From positions 1-26,323 of the forward strand of contig JBJMGS010000233.1 of the NCBI GenBank assembly GCA_045807785.1: a DNA stretch of 26,323 nt, written 5' to 3'. Positions within the stretch are counted from its first letter, which is position 1. Each line of letters begins with the position of its first letter. The DNA comes from JAIVGV01 sp045807785 (lineage in GTDB: Bacteria > Acidobacteriota > Blastocatellia > Pyrinomonadales > Pyrinomonadaceae). Both the position numbers and the translations under genes were made by a program. The notes beneath the pieces are model-generated. The model was given only the letters and a program-made list of their open reading frames with translations, was not told the origin of the DNA and searched no databases. This document shows positions 7,546 through 15,690 of this stretch, piece by piece.

Positions 7546-8436
7546 TCAGGCCTCCGGGTATCCGAGTTCTTCGAGCAGAGCGCCCGCCACGTCGGCGAAG
7601 CGCGATTGCGTCTCGGCGTCCATCTCTTTGCGCCAGCGGAAGACGCGCTTAGCTTGCGGCGGCTGCGTAGTAAAGCGTTGGTTGTAAAGCCGCTCCTCCT
7701 TCGTGATGACGAGCGTGCCGTCGGCGCGGTACATGGATTTCACTTCGTCGAGTCGCGCGGGTGAAGTCTCGTAATAGCTCTCCATCCGCGGGTCGTAAGT
7801 CAACTCGATGAAGTCGCAAACCTTTCGCAGCACGGCGGGCGCGTCCGCGATCAACTCCTCGTAGCGGACTTCCATGTAGTGGCGTCGGCGCTGGCCGAGG
7901 CGACGCGCCGTCGTGACCCCCGAGCGCCAGTGGTGCGCCAGTTGCCCGATCCGGTCGCCCGGCGAGAACCAGAGACCGCGCAAGCTGAGTGCCACGTCCC
8001 TGCCGTCGCGGATGATATGAATGAAGCGCGCTTCCGGTAAGACCCGCTCGATCTTGTCCATCTGCAGGCAGTAGGAGGGCGTCTTGTCGCCCCAGCGCAG
8101 CTTGCCGAATCGACTCGCGTAGTTGCGGTAAAAAGTTCTCACGCCCTCCGAGACGGTGAACGGTTCGATCTCGCGTAGAGCCTGCTCGAATTGCGCGCGC
8201 GGAATGTTAGCATCTTCCCACGACGGCATGCTCGTCACGACCTCGAAGAAGGCTTGCCGCAGCCCGCGCCCGCGCCGCAAGCCTTCTGCCGCGGGGATGA
8301 ACCCCATCTCCGGCGGGATGCTTAATTCCGGGTGCGCGTCGCACATCAGGCGCAGCAGCGTCGTCCCGGAGCGCGGCACGCCGACGATGAACGGCGCGGG
8401 CGGCAACTCCGTTGAAAGTTTTCGTCTGAGCCTCAT
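7546..8436 (-). CDS. Sulfotransferase family protein (PAPS-dependent)
   Basis: This 296-aa protein carries the two PAPS-binding signatures of the family: the 5'-phosphosulfate loop VGVPRSGTTLL (18-28) and the 3'-phosphate motif IIRDGRDVALS (141-151). It would transfer sulfate from PAPS to a hydroxyl or amine on an unknown acceptor. The WFSPGDRIGQLAHHWR segment is typical of bacterial members acting on saccharides, lipids or peptides. Its ATG overlaps the stop of the upstream methyltransferase gene (ATGA). Because the divergent gene makes PAPS, donor synthesis and use are side by side. Confidence 0.9.
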   Translation of the reverse strand: MRLRRKLSTELPPAPFIVGVPRSGTTLLRLMCDAHPELSIPPEMGFIPAAEGLRRGRGLRQAFFEVVTSMPSWEDANIPRAQFEQALREIEPFTVSEGVRTFYRNYASRFGKLRWGDKTPSYCLQMDKIERVLPEARFIHIIRDGRDVALSLRGLWFSPGDRIGQLAHHWRSGVTTARRLGQRRRHYMEVRYEELIADAPAVLRKVCDFIELTYDPRMESYYETSPARLDEVKSMYRADGTLVITKEERLYNQRFTTQPPQAKRVFRWRKEMDAETQSRFADVAGALLEELGYPEA

Positions 8437-9200
8437 CGGGAGTCACTTAGCCGCAAGTCACTCGTCGGGCGACGGGCTAGCACATTTTTGCGCCGGACTT
8501 CCAATTCTTCCAGACTCCACAAGCCCAGACATTTGCCCAGCTCCGTGTCCTCGACGATCAACTGCCGGGGCGGCGGGAAGTTGAAAGGGGGCAACTGTAG
8601 GTTGACCGAACGCCACCCGCCGGTGTGCGTGTCTTCGTTCTGCGTCACGGTAACGTGTGTGGTCGCAAGCAGGAAACCGGAGTTGCTGCGCTTAAAGTTG
8701 GCGAGCGCGGCATAGATGTCTCGGAACGAGAGATGGATGAAGCAGTCCCGGCACAGGATCACGTCAACCCGCGGCAGGCGGTCTCTCGTCACGTCCGAGA
8801 CGACGAAAGTCCTGCCCCGGCTTCCATGCATTTGACGGTTGCGCGCGATCAGCCCCGGCACCACGTCAGCCCCCGTGTACTCGACCCTTCCCAGATCGAT
8901 GTATCGCATCCAATTGAAATCCCCGCATGGGACGTCGAGCAGCGTCTGAGCGCCGAGGCCGTCGAGCACGGCGGGCAGAGCGCGCCTGATCGCCTCTGTC
9001 CGCGCCAACGTTGAGCCTCTGCCGGAAACCGACTCCGCGTCCGCCCACAAGTTATTCCGGTATATGTCGGAGAAGATCGCAGCCATGCCGGGGGTGCGAA
9101 TGTTAAGGGCTTGCCGAACCCTCCTGATCCGGCGATAGATTCGCACGCCGCCCGGGAATGCCGCTTTGATGAAAGTCTTCGCCCTCTCGACCGAGCGCAT
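8433..9200 (-). CDS. Class I SAM-dependent methyltransferase
   Basis: This 255-aa protein starts at ATG 9200, preceded by GAGG at about 10 nt; an in-frame start at 9275 lacks such a site. Motif I is LLDVPCGDFNWM (87-98), the Gly-containing SAM loop. GADVVPGLI follows as the acidic strand-2 end, then VDVILCRDCFIHLS at about 145-158. The N-terminal 40 residues are basic. The fold and the DVPCGD motif resemble small methyltransferases found in glycan and capsule gene clusters. It is the first gene of the minus-strand operon that continues with the sulfotransferase. The acceptor is unknown. Confidence 0.82.
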   Translation of the reverse strand: MRSVERAKTFIKAAFPGGVRIYRRIRRVRQALNIRTPGMAAIFSDIYRNNLWADAESVSGRGSTLARTEAIRRALPAVLDGLGAQTLLDVPCGDFNWMRYIDLGRVEYTGADVVPGLIARNRQMHGSRGRTFVVSDVTRDRLPRVDVILCRDCFIHLSFRDIYAALANFKRSNSGFLLATTHVTVTQNEDTHTGGWRSVNLQLPPFNFPPPRQLIVEDTELGKCLGLWSLEELEVRRKNVLARRPTSDLRLSDSR

Positions 9201-9301
9201 GCCGACCGATCCTCGATCTTTAAGACTTCCGAGCAGACACGTTACTACCTCCCGTCTGCCCGGTTGAACCCACATGACATCCTTCCGCTCGGGTTATATC
9301 T

Positions 9302-9307
9302 TATAAT
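9302..9307 (+). promoter_or_regulatory. Consensus -10 box of sat-cysC
   Basis: TATAAT lies 22 bp before the GTG start, so +1 would be near 9314 and the leader only ~15 nt. GGAG at 9317-9320 is the ribosome site. No good -35 is seen 17 bp upstream, which may mean an activator is needed. Confidence 0.6.
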
Positions 9308-9328
9308 AGACGCCACGGAGAATGTGTA

Positions 9329-11077
9329 GTGAGAGTTGATCCGGAGACAGAAAACTTGATCGCGCCTTACGGCGACGTGCTCGTTAACCTGCTTGTGCCT
9401 GCCGGGGAAAGAGAGGAAGCGCAGGCGCGCGCCCGCGCCTTGCCGCGCATTAAGCTGACACGGCGGAGCATTTGCGATCTGGAGCTTCTCGCCACCGGCG
9501 GCTTCTCGCCGCTCCGTAGCTTCCTCGGACGCGAAGACTACCAGCGCGTCGTCGAGGAGATGCGCCTATCGAGCGGAGAACTGTTCCCCATCCCGATCAC
9601 CTGCCCCGTCGAGCCGACGGCAGCGGTCTCACTGGATCGTGAGATCGCTTTGGCGGACGAGCATGATAATTTGCTCGCCATCATGCGCGTCGCAGAGGTG
9701 TACGAGCGTGAGTTGAGACAAGAGGCGCAATTCGTTTGCGGAACCTTCGACCCGCGCCACCCTCTCGTCGCCGAGATGCACTCCTGGGGGAAGCTCAACA
9801 TCTCCGGCGAACTGCGCGTCATCGCGCTCCCGCGCCACTTCGACTTTAAGGATTTACGGCTCTCGCCCTCCGAGGTTCGTCGGAGACTGGCGGCGAAGGG
9901 TCGCCCGAACGTCGTCGCCTTTCAAACGCGCAACCCGCTCCATCGCGCCCACGAAGAGTTGACACGGCGCGCCGCCATCCGTGTTGACGGGACGTTGCTC
10001 CTGCACCCAGTCGTCGGCATGACCAAGCCCGGCGATATTGATCACTACACGCGCGTGCGCTCATATCAGGCTCTCGCCGATCGCTACTACGAACGCGACC
10101 GGATGATGCTCGCGCTGATTCCCCTGGCGATGCGGATGGCGGGGCCCCGCGAAGCCCTGTGGCACGCCATCGTCCGGCGAAATTACGGGGCTAATCACTT
10201 CATCGTCGGACGCGATCACGCCAGCCCCGGCAACGACTCCGAAGGGCGTCCCTTCTATCAGCCCTACGAGGCGCAGCAGCTTCTCGACCAACATCGCGCC
10301 GAGTTGGGCGTGACCCCGCTGCCCTTCTCCGAGTTGCTCTACTTGCCGGATGATGATCGGTACGAAGAGGCGTCGCGCATACCCGAGGGCAAGCGTGCCG
10401 TCGCCGTTTCGGGCACGGAGATCAAGGAACATCTGAACGCCGGGCGCGCCTTACCCGCATGGCTCATGCGGCCTGAAGTGGCTGCGATCCTGACGCAGTC
10501 ACACTCGACGCGCGACCGACAGGGATTTTGCGTCTGGTTCACCGGATTGAGCGGCGCGGGGAAGACGACGACCGCCGACATTCTAGCCGTCATGCTGCTG
10601 GAGAGGGGGCGGCGTGTCACGGTGCTCGACGGCGATGTCGTGCGGATGCATCTCTCCAAAGGCTTAGGCTTCAGCAAAGACGACCGGGACACCAACGTGA
10701 GGCGCATCGGCTTCGTCGCCGCGGAGATCGTCAAGCACGGTGGCGCATGTATCTGCGCGGCGGTCAGCCCCTATCACTCGACGCGCAACGAGTGTCGCGC
10801 TCTGGTCGGGCGGGAGCATTTCGTCGAGGTCTTCGTCGATACGCCGCTCGAAGTCTGCGAGGGCAGGGATGCCAAAGGCATGTACGCGCTCGCGCGCGAG
10901 GGAAAGATCAAGCACTTCACCGGCGTCGGCGACACGTACGAACCGCCACTCAACCCGGAACTGGTCATAGACACCGTAGAATTCTCCGCAGAAGAGAACG
11001 CCGCACGCATTCTCGCTTACCTCATAGAACAGGGATACGTGCGCGCGCCTTCGTCGCGGGCAGAGTCTGCCCGCTAA
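9329..11077 (+). CDS. Bifunctional sulfate adenylyltransferase / adenylylsulfate kinase
   Basis: This 582-aa protein is a Sat-CysC fusion that makes PAPS from sulfate and two ATP. Residues 1-~165 are the PUA-like N-domain and ~165-390 the ATP sulfurylase core, with QTRNPLHRAHE at 199-209 (HxxH class) and GRDHASPG at 294-301. From ~398 comes APS kinase: Walker A GLSGAGKTTT at 406-415, LDGDVVRMHL at 433-442, and PYHSTRNE at 481-488, where many kinases have PYR, so one Arg is His here. The start is GTG, 8 nt after GGAG. It is divergent from the sulfotransferase operon. No cysH or cysND is nearby, which fits sulfation rather than assimilation. Homologues are variously named Sat, CysC or SatC. Confidence 0.95.
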   Translation: MRVDPETENLIAPYGDVLVNLLVPAGEREEAQARARALPRIKLTRRSICDLELLATGGFSPLRSFLGREDYQRVVEEMRLSSGELFPIPITCPVEPTAAVSLDREIALADEHDNLLAIMRVAEVYERELRQEAQFVCGTFDPRHPLVAEMHSWGKLNISGELRVIALPRHFDFKDLRLSPSEVRRRLAAKGRPNVVAFQTRNPLHRAHEELTRRAAIRVDGTLLLHPVVGMTKPGDIDHYTRVRSYQALADRYYERDRMMLALIPLAMRMAGPREALWHAIVRRNYGANHFIVGRDHASPGNDSEGRPFYQPYEAQQLLDQHRAELGVTPLPFSELLYLPDDDRYEEASRIPEGKRAVAVSGTEIKEHLNAGRALPAWLMRPEVAAILTQSHSTRDRQGFCVWFTGLSGAGKTTTADILAVMLLERGRRVTVLDGDVVRMHLSKGLGFSKDDRDTNVRRIGFVAAEIVKHGGACICAAVSPYHSTRNECRALVGREHFVEVFVDTPLEVCEGRDAKGMYALAREGKIKHFTGVGDTYEPPLNPELVIDTVEFSAEENAARILAYLIEQGYVRAPSSRAESAR

Positions 11078-11150
11078 GACGATCCGATAGCGCCGGACGA
11101 ATCTATGATCGTGCTCTGCTGTGCCCAACGAGCCGCTGCTCATACAAGAT

Positions 11151-11669
11151 TCAGATCGCCGTCTTGCGGTGCGCGAACAGGCGGAGCAGCCCGTTGATGG
11201 CGAGGTGCAGCAGGATGTAGGCGATGAGCGCGACGAGGATGGGCAGCGCGAGGCGGAAGCCTTCGGCGGTCGAGGGCGTCGGCACGATCCCTTTGAACGG
11301 CGCGTAGAACGGATCGGTGACGGTGTTGATGAACTGTACGAAGCCCGCGCCCTGCCGTGCGCCGAGCAAGTTCAAAAAGAAGCGCATCCCCAAGAGCGCG
11401 TAGATCACGTAGAAGATGTAATCAATGACCTGCGAGACGCGCGCCAAGCCCCGCGCGCGCTCGACCTCGCGCTCGGTCTCGACCACCTCGCCGACCGCCT
11501 TGGCGCGGAACTCGCCCGCGACCTCCTCCATCGCGCGCGCCTCGCGCGGCGTCGTCCGATCCGCCCGCGCCGCGATCTCTGCGTTCACGTCCGACTCGAT
11601 CTGCGACTTCACGGACTCGTGCTGCACCTCGCGGCGCATCTCGTCCGCGGCAAGTTTATCGTCTTCCAT
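11151..11669 (-). CDS. YggT family membrane protein
   Basis: This 172-aa protein starts at ATG 11669, 6 nt after GGAGG; a GTG one codon earlier is too close. The N-terminal ~75 residues are highly charged and helical (EMRREVQHESVKSQIES). A YggT-like domain follows, with membrane segments at about 80-104 and 140-163 and the family loop FINTVTDPFYAPFKGIVP between them. YggT proteins are inner-membrane proteins of poorly defined role, linked to osmotic stress or envelope functions in some bacteria. It converges on sat-cysC. The charged N-terminal extension is longer than in minimal YggT proteins. Confidence 0.85.
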   Translation of the reverse strand: MEDDKLAADEMRREVQHESVKSQIESDVNAEIAARADRTTPREARAMEEVAGEFRAKAVGEVVETEREVERARGLARVSQVIDYIFYVIYALLGMRFFLNLLGARQGAGFVQFINTVTDPFYAPFKGIVPTPSTAEGFRLALPILVALIAYILLHLAINGLLRLFAHRKTAI

Positions 11670-11765
11670 CACACACCTCCGCCGATTCTGGCTTGGGAGA
11701 GCCGGGGTTAGTTTAACTGCAAGGGATTCACGGAATGATGGCGACGGCGGGCGGCAAAGCGAAAA

Positions 11766-11797
11766 GGCAAAGGTTAAGACGACGTCCGTAACCCTTG
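11766..11797 (-). terminator. Terminator-like inverted repeat after tRNA-Ser
   Basis: On the minus strand AAGGCAAGGGTTACGGAC pairs with GTCTTAACCTTTGCCTT, with one mismatch and one bulge, then TTTCGCTTT. It lies about 30 nt downstream of tRNA-Ser(GGA) and upstream of the yggT-like gene. Its A/G-rich arms resemble a degenerate member of the heptamer hairpins. Confidence 0.6.
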
Positions 11798-11823
11798 CCT
11801 TCTGGCTTTCCGACTAGATTCGA

Positions 11824-11911
<88 letters not shown>

Positions 11912-11999
11912 GTAGAAGCCGCGAGCGATCAGCTCTTAGCTTTTTGTGACGGCAAAGCATAACGTATCCCGGCAAACACTGTCACGCGAGCGCGTCGTT

Positions 12000-12710
12000 T
12001 CACCACACGAGAGGCTTGCCGTCGCGGAAGAAACCGCCGGTTGGCCCGGCGTCCGGCAGCGTCGCCGCCCACACGACGCTCGCCGCGCCCTCTTCGACCG
12101 AGCGCGGCGCATCTCGTCCGCCCATCTCGGTCGCTACCCAGCCGGGGCAGACCGAGTTGACGAGGATGCCGTCTGGTTTCAGCTCGGCGGCGAGCATCCG
12201 CGTGAGCGCGTTCAGCGCCGCCTTCGAGACGCCGTAGGCAGGAGTGCCGCCGCCCATCACCGAGAGCGAGCCGCTCTCGCTCGACACGTTGACGATGCGC
12301 GGGTGTTGGCTCTGGCGCAGCAGCGGGATGAAAGCCTCGCACATCCGCCACGCGCCGAGCGTGTTGGTCTCGAAAGCCGCGCGCACGGTGTCGAGGTCTG
12401 CCGTCTCGGCGCGCTGCCAAGAGTCATAGAGGACGCCGGCGTTGTTGACGAGCACGTCGAGTCTGCCGAAACGCTCTTCGACCCAGCGCCTCAACGCGTC
12501 GATGCTCGCCTCGTCCGTCACGTCCAACTGTCTGGCAATTACCTTGAGCCCGCCCTCGGACAGCGGCTGCGCGGCGCTCTCGCCCTTGCCCGCGTCGCGC
12601 GCGCCGAGAATGACCGTGAAGCCCAAGGCGGCGAGTTGTCTCACGACGCCCAAGCCAATCCCTCTGTTGGCTCCCGTGACCAGTGCGACTTTTTCCGAAG
12701 ATGATTCCAT
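12000..12710 (-). CDS. Short-chain dehydrogenase/reductase, carbonyl reductase-like
   Basis: This 236-aa NAD(P)-dependent oxidoreductase is a classical SDR. The cofactor motif TGANRGIG is at 12-19, LDV at 62-64, NNAG at 89-92, and the catalytic set is Ser 143/144 with YGVSK (Tyr159, Lys163). VCPGWVATEMGG follows. The GARD segment after strand 2 suggests NADPH preference, as in carbonyl reductases. The length is normal for the family. The substrate cannot be read from the sequence. It lies 22 bp downstream of the MocR regulator on the same strand, so both may form one unit and the reductase may be under that regulator's control (inference). Confidence 0.92.
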   Translation of the reverse strand: MESSSEKVALVTGANRGIGLGVVRQLAALGFTVILGARDAGKGESAAQPLSEGGLKVIARQLDVTDEASIDALRRWVEERFGRLDVLVNNAGVLYDSWQRAETADLDTVRAAFETNTLGAWRMCEAFIPLLRQSQHPRIVNVSSESGSLSVMGGGTPAYGVSKAALNALTRMLAAELKPDGILVNSVCPGWVATEMGGRDAPRSVEEGAASVVWAATLPDAGPTGGFFRDGKPLVW

Positions 12711-12732
12711 AAGAATTTAACTCGATCAGAAT

Positions 12733-14262
12733 TTAACTCGCGCGGCGTCGCCGCTCCTTGAGCTTCAACTCCGCGCACGAACGGATGGCTTCCGCGAGCC
12801 GCGCCGCGCCCCTGCGCAACTCCCTCTGATTGAAGGCGGCGTAGCCGAGTTCCAAACCGCCGCGCGGCGCTTTCCCGGCGTAGAAGCTCGACAGCGCACG
12901 CGCCTCCACCCCGCGCGCCAGAGCTTCGCGTGCGACCGCTTGATCGTCGAGCCCTGCGGGGAGCCAGGCGATCAACTGCATCCCGGCGGCGGCGGGCTCA
13001 ACTTCGACCAGGTCGCCGCACTCTCGCTTGAGTGCGTCGAGCAAAATCGACTGACGCTCGGCGTAGAGCGTGCGCATCCGCCGTATGTGACGACCGAAAT
13101 GCCCCTCCTCGATGAAGTCCGTCAGCATGGCCTGCTCGACGGAAGGCGAGTGGCGCCCGACGATAGAGCGCGCCGCGAGAAAGGCGTCGACCAGCGCGGG
13201 CGGCGCGACGATGTAGCCCAGACGCAGCGACGGGAAGAGGAACTTGCTGAACGTCCCGACGTAAACCACGCGACCGTCGTTATCGAGCCCTTGCAGCGAC
13301 GCGATGGGGCGGCCCGCGTAACGATACTCGCTATCGAAGTCGTCCTCCATCACCCACGCGCCGGCGCGGCTCGCCCACTCTAACAGGGCGAGGCGGCGCG
13401 GCAGGCTCATCGTCATCCCCAACGGGAACTGGTGCGACGGCGTGACGTAGATCAGACGCCCGTGCGGGCAGAGCTTCGCGCCCGCCGCCACGTCGAGCCC
13501 TTCCGCGTCCACGGGGACGGGGACGAGCCGCGCGCCCGAGGCGACGAGCGCCGCGCGTGCGCCACCGTAGCCCGGCTCTTCCATCCAAGCCGCGTCGCCG
13601 GGGTCGAGCAAGACGCGCGCGATCAGATCGAAGGCCATCTGCGCGCCGTCGAGCACGATCACCTGTTCCGGCGTGCAGCGCACGGCGCGCGCCACGCCCA
13701 GGTACGAAGCGATGGCGCGACGCAGCGGGGCGTGCCCCTGCGGCTCGCCGTAGCCGAGCAGGCTATCAGCGGGGCGGCGCCAGTGTTTCGCGGCGAGTTT
13801 CGCCCACGTCTCGAAGGGGAAGGCATCGAGCGCAGGGATACCCGACTGGAACGCGCGCACCTTCTCCGGCGCGCGCGGCACGTTCGGCGCGAACGAGGCG
13901 AAGACCTTGCCGCGCGCGGACAGTCGCGCCTCTTTGCCGACGGCGCGGGTGCAACTCCGCGTTGTGGTCTTGACGTTGAAGAGGTCTTCGGGCAGCGCAC
14001 GCGAGACGTAAGTGCCGGAGCCGACCTGGCCTTCGAGGTAGCCTTCGGCGAGGAGTTGATCGAAGGCGTTGACGACCGTGTTGCGCGAGACACACAGCTC
14101 CTTCGCGATCTCGCGCGACGATTGCAGGCGCGTCCCCGGCGTGAGTCGCCCCGTCAGGATCGACTCGCGCAGGCTGTCGTAGAGTTGCCGGTAGAGAGGC
14201 GTCTGAGATTCGGCGTCGAGCGCGATCAGCCCGTTCGGTATGGAGGAAGAATATTTGACCAT
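12733..14262 (-). CDS. MocR/PdxR-type GntR transcriptional regulator with aminotransferase domain
   Basis: This 509-aa protein joins an N-terminal GntR winged helix (residues ~20-90, with SSREIAKELCVSRNTVVNAF as the recognition region) to a fold-type I aminotransferase-like domain (~130-500). The PLP-binding Lys is K340 in VGTFSKFLFPSLRLGY, and DDFDSEYRY is at 307-315. Family members such as PdxR, GabR and TauR sense PLP or amino compounds and bind direct repeats. Here two identical 13-bp direct repeats overlap the -35 of its own promoter, which suggests autoregulation. The downstream SDR gene is a likely target. The effector is unknown. Confidence 0.93.
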   Translation of the reverse strand: MVKYSSSIPNGLIALDAESQTPLYRQLYDSLRESILTGRLTPGTRLQSSREIAKELCVSRNTVVNAFDQLLAEGYLEGQVGSGTYVSRALPEDLFNVKTTTRSCTRAVGKEARLSARGKVFASFAPNVPRAPEKVRAFQSGIPALDAFPFETWAKLAAKHWRRPADSLLGYGEPQGHAPLRRAIASYLGVARAVRCTPEQVIVLDGAQMAFDLIARVLLDPGDAAWMEEPGYGGARAALVASGARLVPVPVDAEGLDVAAGAKLCPHGRLIYVTPSHQFPLGMTMSLPRRLALLEWASRAGAWVMEDDFDSEYRYAGRPIASLQGLDNDGRVVYVGTFSKFLFPSLRLGYIVAPPALVDAFLAARSIVGRHSPSVEQAMLTDFIEEGHFGRHIRRMRTLYAERQSILLDALKRECGDLVEVEPAAAGMQLIAWLPAGLDDQAVAREALARGVEARALSSFYAGKAPRGGLELGYAAFNQRELRRGAARLAEAIRSCAELKLKERRRRAS

Positions 14263-14310
14263 CGCGAGGCGGCTCGTCGGGTGAACAGCGCGGACAGAAT
14301 TGGCACCGTC

Positions 14311-14339
14311 ATTATAGTGAGAAACGGCGTCTGCTCAAA
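14311..14339 (-). promoter_or_regulatory. Promoter of the MocR-type regulator
   Basis: On the minus strand -10 TATAAT (14316-14311) is preceded at 16-17 bp by TTTGAGC (14339-14333). This leaves a ~40-nt leader before ATG 14262. The -35 lies inside the proximal direct repeat. Confidence 0.65.
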
Positions 14340-14365
14340 GACCGATTGTTTACTCAAAGACCGAT
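14334..14365. promoter_or_regulatory. Direct-repeat operator candidate for the MocR-type regulator
   Basis: CTCAAAGACCGAT occurs twice, at 14334-14346 and 14353-14365, with a 19-bp period. A shorter similar word, ACTCTACCGAT, follows at about 14371. Direct repeats overlapping or just upstream of the -35 are the usual MocR-family operator layout. Confidence 0.6.
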
Positions 14366-14373
14366 GATAGACT

Positions 14374-15504
14374 CTACCGATGGGAGACACTCGCGCCGTC
14401 GTCGTCCAGAGCCGGTGAGACGGCGGCGGCGCGCTCGCGTGCGAGGAGCGCACGCTTGCGCTCCACGCCCCAGCGGTAGCCGCTCAGACTCCCATCGCCC
14501 CGCACGACCCGGTGGCACGGCGTGACGAGCGCCACAGGGTTCGTCGCGCAGGCCCGTGCGACCGCGCGCGTGGCGGTCGGCTGCCCCAGGCGCGCGGCGA
14601 TGTCCTTGTAGGAGCGCGTTTCGCCGTAAGGAATCCGGCGCAACTCTTCCCAGACGCGCGACTGGAAGGCGGTGGCGCGCAAATCCAGCGGCAGCTCGAC
14701 CGACAGGCAAGAGCCTTCGAGGTGGCGCAGCACGGCGTCCGCGCACTCGCCCAGTCGTTCGCCGCCGCGACTAACATCCGCCGCCGGGTATTCCGCCATG
14801 AGTGATGCTTCGAGTTCCGCGTCGTGATCGCCGAACTGTACGGAGCAGACGCCGCGCTCGGTTGCCGCGATGAGCAGGCGGCCCAGCGGAGAATCGACGA
14901 TGGTGTAATTGATATTCATGCCTCTGCCTCCGCGCCGGTAAGTCGCCGGTGTCATCCCGAGTTGCCGCGCAGCGCCTTCGTAGAGGCGGCTGCTCGACCC
15001 GTAGCCCGCCTCGTACAACGCCTCCGTCACGCCCTGCCCTTTCGCGATCCTCGACTTGAACAGCCGCAACCGGTGCGCCGCCGCGTACTGTCGCGGCGTG
15101 ATGCCGGTCACGCCCCGGAAAGTCCGTTGCAGGTGGTGCGGGCTTAAATTCAACTGCGCGCCCAACTCTCTGAGCGAGAGCGTCTCGCCGCCGCGCGCCT
15201 CGATGGCACGGCAGACGCGCAGGACGATTTCGACGAGCGGATCGCGCACATCTGCCTCGCGCGGCAGGCAGCGCAGGCAGGCGCGGAAACTTGCCGACTC
15301 GGCGTCCGCGCACGTCTGGAAGAAAGAGACCTGCGCGCGCCGGGGTCGCCGCGCGGGACAAGAGGGCTTGCAGTAAATTTTCGTCGAGCGGACGGCGTAG
15401 TAGAAGATGCCGTCGAAGCGCGCGTCTCTCGTCTCGACCGCGCGCCAGTAGATGTCCGGCTCGATCTCCCGCAGTTCCTGATTGATAGTCTCGACTTGTT
15501 CCAT
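14374..15504 (-). CDS. ada: Bifunctional Ada: DNA alkyl-repair methyltransferase and AraC-type regulator
   Basis: This 376-aa protein has all Ada modules. The N-terminal zinc domain has C45, C49, C76 and C79, spaced exactly as E. coli C38, C42, C69 and C72, so C45 would accept methyl groups from phosphotriesters. An AraC-type HTH spans ~90-192 (LSLRELGAQLNLSPHHLQR, GVTEALYEAGYGSSSRLYE). The O6-alkylguanine transferase domain runs from ~196, with active-site TPCHRVV (C330). GGAGGGAG lies upstream of the ATG. It repairs O6-alkylguanine and, once methylated, normally activates ada/alkA. An AlkA-type gene lies 6 kb away in the window but is not in an operon with it. Confidence 0.96.
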   Translation of the reverse strand: MEQVETINQELREIEPDIYWRAVETRDARFDGIFYYAVRSTKIYCKPSCPARRPRRAQVSFFQTCADAESASFRACLRCLPREADVRDPLVEIVLRVCRAIEARGGETLSLRELGAQLNLSPHHLQRTFRGVTGITPRQYAAAHRLRLFKSRIAKGQGVTEALYEAGYGSSSRLYEGAARQLGMTPATYRRGGRGMNINYTIVDSPLGRLLIAATERGVCSVQFGDHDAELEASLMAEYPAADVSRGGERLGECADAVLRHLEGSCLSVELPLDLRATAFQSRVWEELRRIPYGETRSYKDIAARLGQPTATRAVARACATNPVALVTPCHRVVRGDGSLSGYRWGVERKRALLARERAAAVSPALDDDGASVSHR

Positions 15505-15609
15505 CAGCGTCTCCCTCCGACGCAGACTTTAAGCGATCTCAGCCGCCGCGATCTATCCGAATCTTGCGTTCAAACTTTAATCCAAATTTTTTTGCGCTGA
15601 CTGAAAACA

Positions 15610-15644
15610 CGAAGGGGGCAGGCGCGCGTGCCTAACCCCCTTCG
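15610..15644 (-). terminator. Terminator at the end of the RiPP-like cluster
   Basis: The stem CGAAGGGGG (15610-15618) with CCCCCTTCG (15636-15644) contains an inner AGGC/GCCT pair. Read on the minus strand it is followed by TGTTTT. It lies 46 bp after the stop of the 190-aa gene and marks the 3' end of the minus-strand cluster. Confidence 0.8.
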
Positions 15645-15690
15645 TTAAATTGTCGAGTCGGGAAAGAAGTTGCCCGCGTCAGACTCGCGC

